64,000 nucleotides of DNA from Phytophthora colocasiae. Its lineage: Eukaryota > Oomycota > Peronosporomycetes > Peronosporales > Peronosporaceae. Shown in pieces: positions 62,821 through 64,000 of this stretch; positions within the stretch are counted from its first letter, which is position 1, and the number at the start of each line of letters is the position of its first letter. The notes beneath the pieces were generated by a model that worked only from the letters and a program-made list of their open reading frames with translations, searched no databases and was not told the DNA's origin. Both the position numbers and the translations under genes were made by a program. The stretch spans positions 992,001 to 1,056,000 of the forward strand of contig JAGKQI010000100.1 in assembly GCA_018806915.1 (NCBI GenBank), in the 5' to 3' direction.

Positions 62821-64000
62821 TAGTGAGCTTGATCGACCGTAAAGTACTCCGTCGGATAGGCCGAGCTAATGACTCTCTGCGACCGTACAATGGAAACTTG
62901 AACGGAGTGTCGGGTCACCAACTCAAGATACGAGGTGTTGCCGACCTTCCCCTCCGACTTGGGTCCTGATTGTTCGACCCTTTGTGGTTGTCGATCACAT
63001 GCATGTGGATGTGATACTTGGAACCGACTCACTCCGACAGTTCCGAGCTGTCGTCGACTCTGGACACTAATTCAGTGACTTTGAAGGACACGGGCGAAGT
63101 GTTCTCGCTGGGAACTCCAAGAGTCGAAGAAGTGCACTCGGCCCGAGGAGTTCGACTGTTCGTATCTGTCCTGGGGTCAAGCATTAGTGGTGTCCGAAGT
63201 CCGAGGTCAAGCAAGTGATGGACAAACAGTTCTAGTCGAAGGTGTCCCCGGACTGGACGGCACCGTGCGAGTAGCTCGTACGCTTTGTACTGTGAATCAA
63301 GGAAAATTACTAGTCGAAGTCTGCAATGCTTCCTCGGAGGAACTGATCATCAAGAAGGGTACTCTGGTCGCTGCCGCCACAGTAGTGCCGGAGTCGGCTT
63401 TCGAGTTCGAGTCCCCGATGACTTCTCCACGAGGTAGTGACTCAAGAGCTGTCGAGTCCCGGGAAACCACTGAAGAAGACTGGGTGCATTCAGTAGTGAG
63501 TGCCGCCGGTGCTACTACTGACTCGCCCTCCACTCCATGCTGAACCTCGAAAAGGAACTAGCTGATGAGTTTGCAGTCGACTTCACCGATTCGAAGTTGA
63601 GTGAAGAACAGAAGAGGTTGTTCAGGCAGACACTCGGATCCTTTAGAGACTTGTTTGTCGAGACTTCCTTGAAACCCGGTCGGACTCACTTACTCGAGTT
63701 CGAGATAGACACTGGTGACCACCCCCCTATCAAGCAGCGACCCTATCGCGTCTCGAAAGCTGAAGGCGATGTGATGGAGGCCGAAGTGCAGCAGTACCTG
63801 GACTTGGGACTCATTCAACCTTCGAGTAGTCCTTGGGCCAGTCCCGTTCTGATGATCCGCAAACCCGACGGAGGTATTCGCTTCTGCATCGACTACCGAC
63901 GACTCAATGCAGTGACTGTGAAAGACTGTTATCCGATGCCACTCATCGATGACATCCTGATGTGCTAGGAAATGCTAAGCTCTTCTCAACCATGGACATT
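62800..64000 (+). pseudogene. Gypsy-3 protease and reverse transcriptase remnant
   Basis: The protease active site reads VDILIDSGAVVSLIDRKVLR from about 62791 in a frame that stops at about 62968. DVILGTDSLRQFRAVVDSG and a following beta-rich part (VARTLCTVNQGKLLVEVCNA) come in further frames. From 63537 the reverse transcriptase begins ([40 protein letters not shown]). A stop at 63966..63968 comes from one missing base: the next frame reads [13 protein letters not shown] to the window end. Confidence 0.82.

Larger units (their letters stand above)
57354..64000 (+). mobile_element. Gypsy-3, decayed Ty3/Gypsy element, cut by window end
   Basis: A candidate 5' LTR (57354..57861) is followed by gag, zinc-knuckle, protease and reverse transcriptase sequence in order on the plus strand, each broken by many small indels. 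RNase H, integrase and 3' LTR would lie beyond the window. The sequence is rich in ACT/AGT codons and differs in style from Gypsy-1 and Gypsy-2, so it is a separate family. Confidence 0.85.

Noticed and set aside
1..64000. CRISPR arrays, bacterial operons, tRNA or rRNA genes
   Set aside because: No spaced repeat array, Shine-Dalgarno-led gene strings or recognisable tRNA/rRNA sequence was seen; introns and retrotransposons show nuclear eukaryotic DNA.

Overview
The window is nuclear DNA of an oomycete, most likely a Phytophthora or close Peronosporales relative. The main reason is a secreted effector gene with signal peptide, RSLR and acidic EER-type motifs (34530..34958, minus). Short GT-AG introns (about 60-95 bp), compact convergent genes and oomycete-style Ty3/Gypsy and PIF/Harbinger elements fit this. 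No species is claimed.

Layout. 1..2270 holds no gene I can support. 2271..10692 is ordinary gene-dense housekeeping DNA: a C2/PH-domain protein (plus) converging on an EDRF1-like TPR protein (minus). A two-gene PIF/Harbinger element (10793..13537) then marks the edge of a very large inverted duplication. Left arm, about 13550..34475: broken TRIAP1/MDM35 gene, CAP-1, CAP-2, a YWTD propeller protein, a Myb/SANT-like protein, a deleted VPS9-like gene, then MLF-wrbA / wrbA-MLF. Right arm, about 36024..54432: the same genes in mirror order, with TRIAP1/MDM35 and the VPS9-like gene intact. The 1.5 kb loop between the arms carries the single RxLR-type effector gene. A FYVE/ankyrin gene follows outside the right arm.

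Inside each arm is a smaller palindrome of two wrbA genes placed head to head, each followed by an MLF gene, giving four MLF and four wrbA copies. All four MLF copies are open. All four wrbA copies are broken: three have length changes in a coding G-run (two of these also lost the 3' end), and the fourth has a correct frame but is split by a retrotransposon. The roughly 350 bp spacer between wrbA pairs has the same orientation in both arms, so the structure is not a simple mirror image.

Mobile DNA. Gypsy-1 (23522..32945) looks recent and intact: its 634 bp LTRs differ at three positions, gag and pol are open, and the junction carries a textbook -1 frameshift signal (GGGAAAC, 5-nt spacer, 9-bp stem, possible pseudoknot). 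Gypsy-2 (39296..45820) is a chromodomain element inside wrbA copy 4, with a gag frameshift and a pol stop codon. Gypsy-3 (57354 to the window end) is heavily decayed. Smaller elements are a 941 bp TIR element with ATT target duplication, a 602 bp TA-flanked TIR element and an inverted-repeat unit in the palindrome loop. The duplicate arms give internal empty sites that prove several of these insertions.
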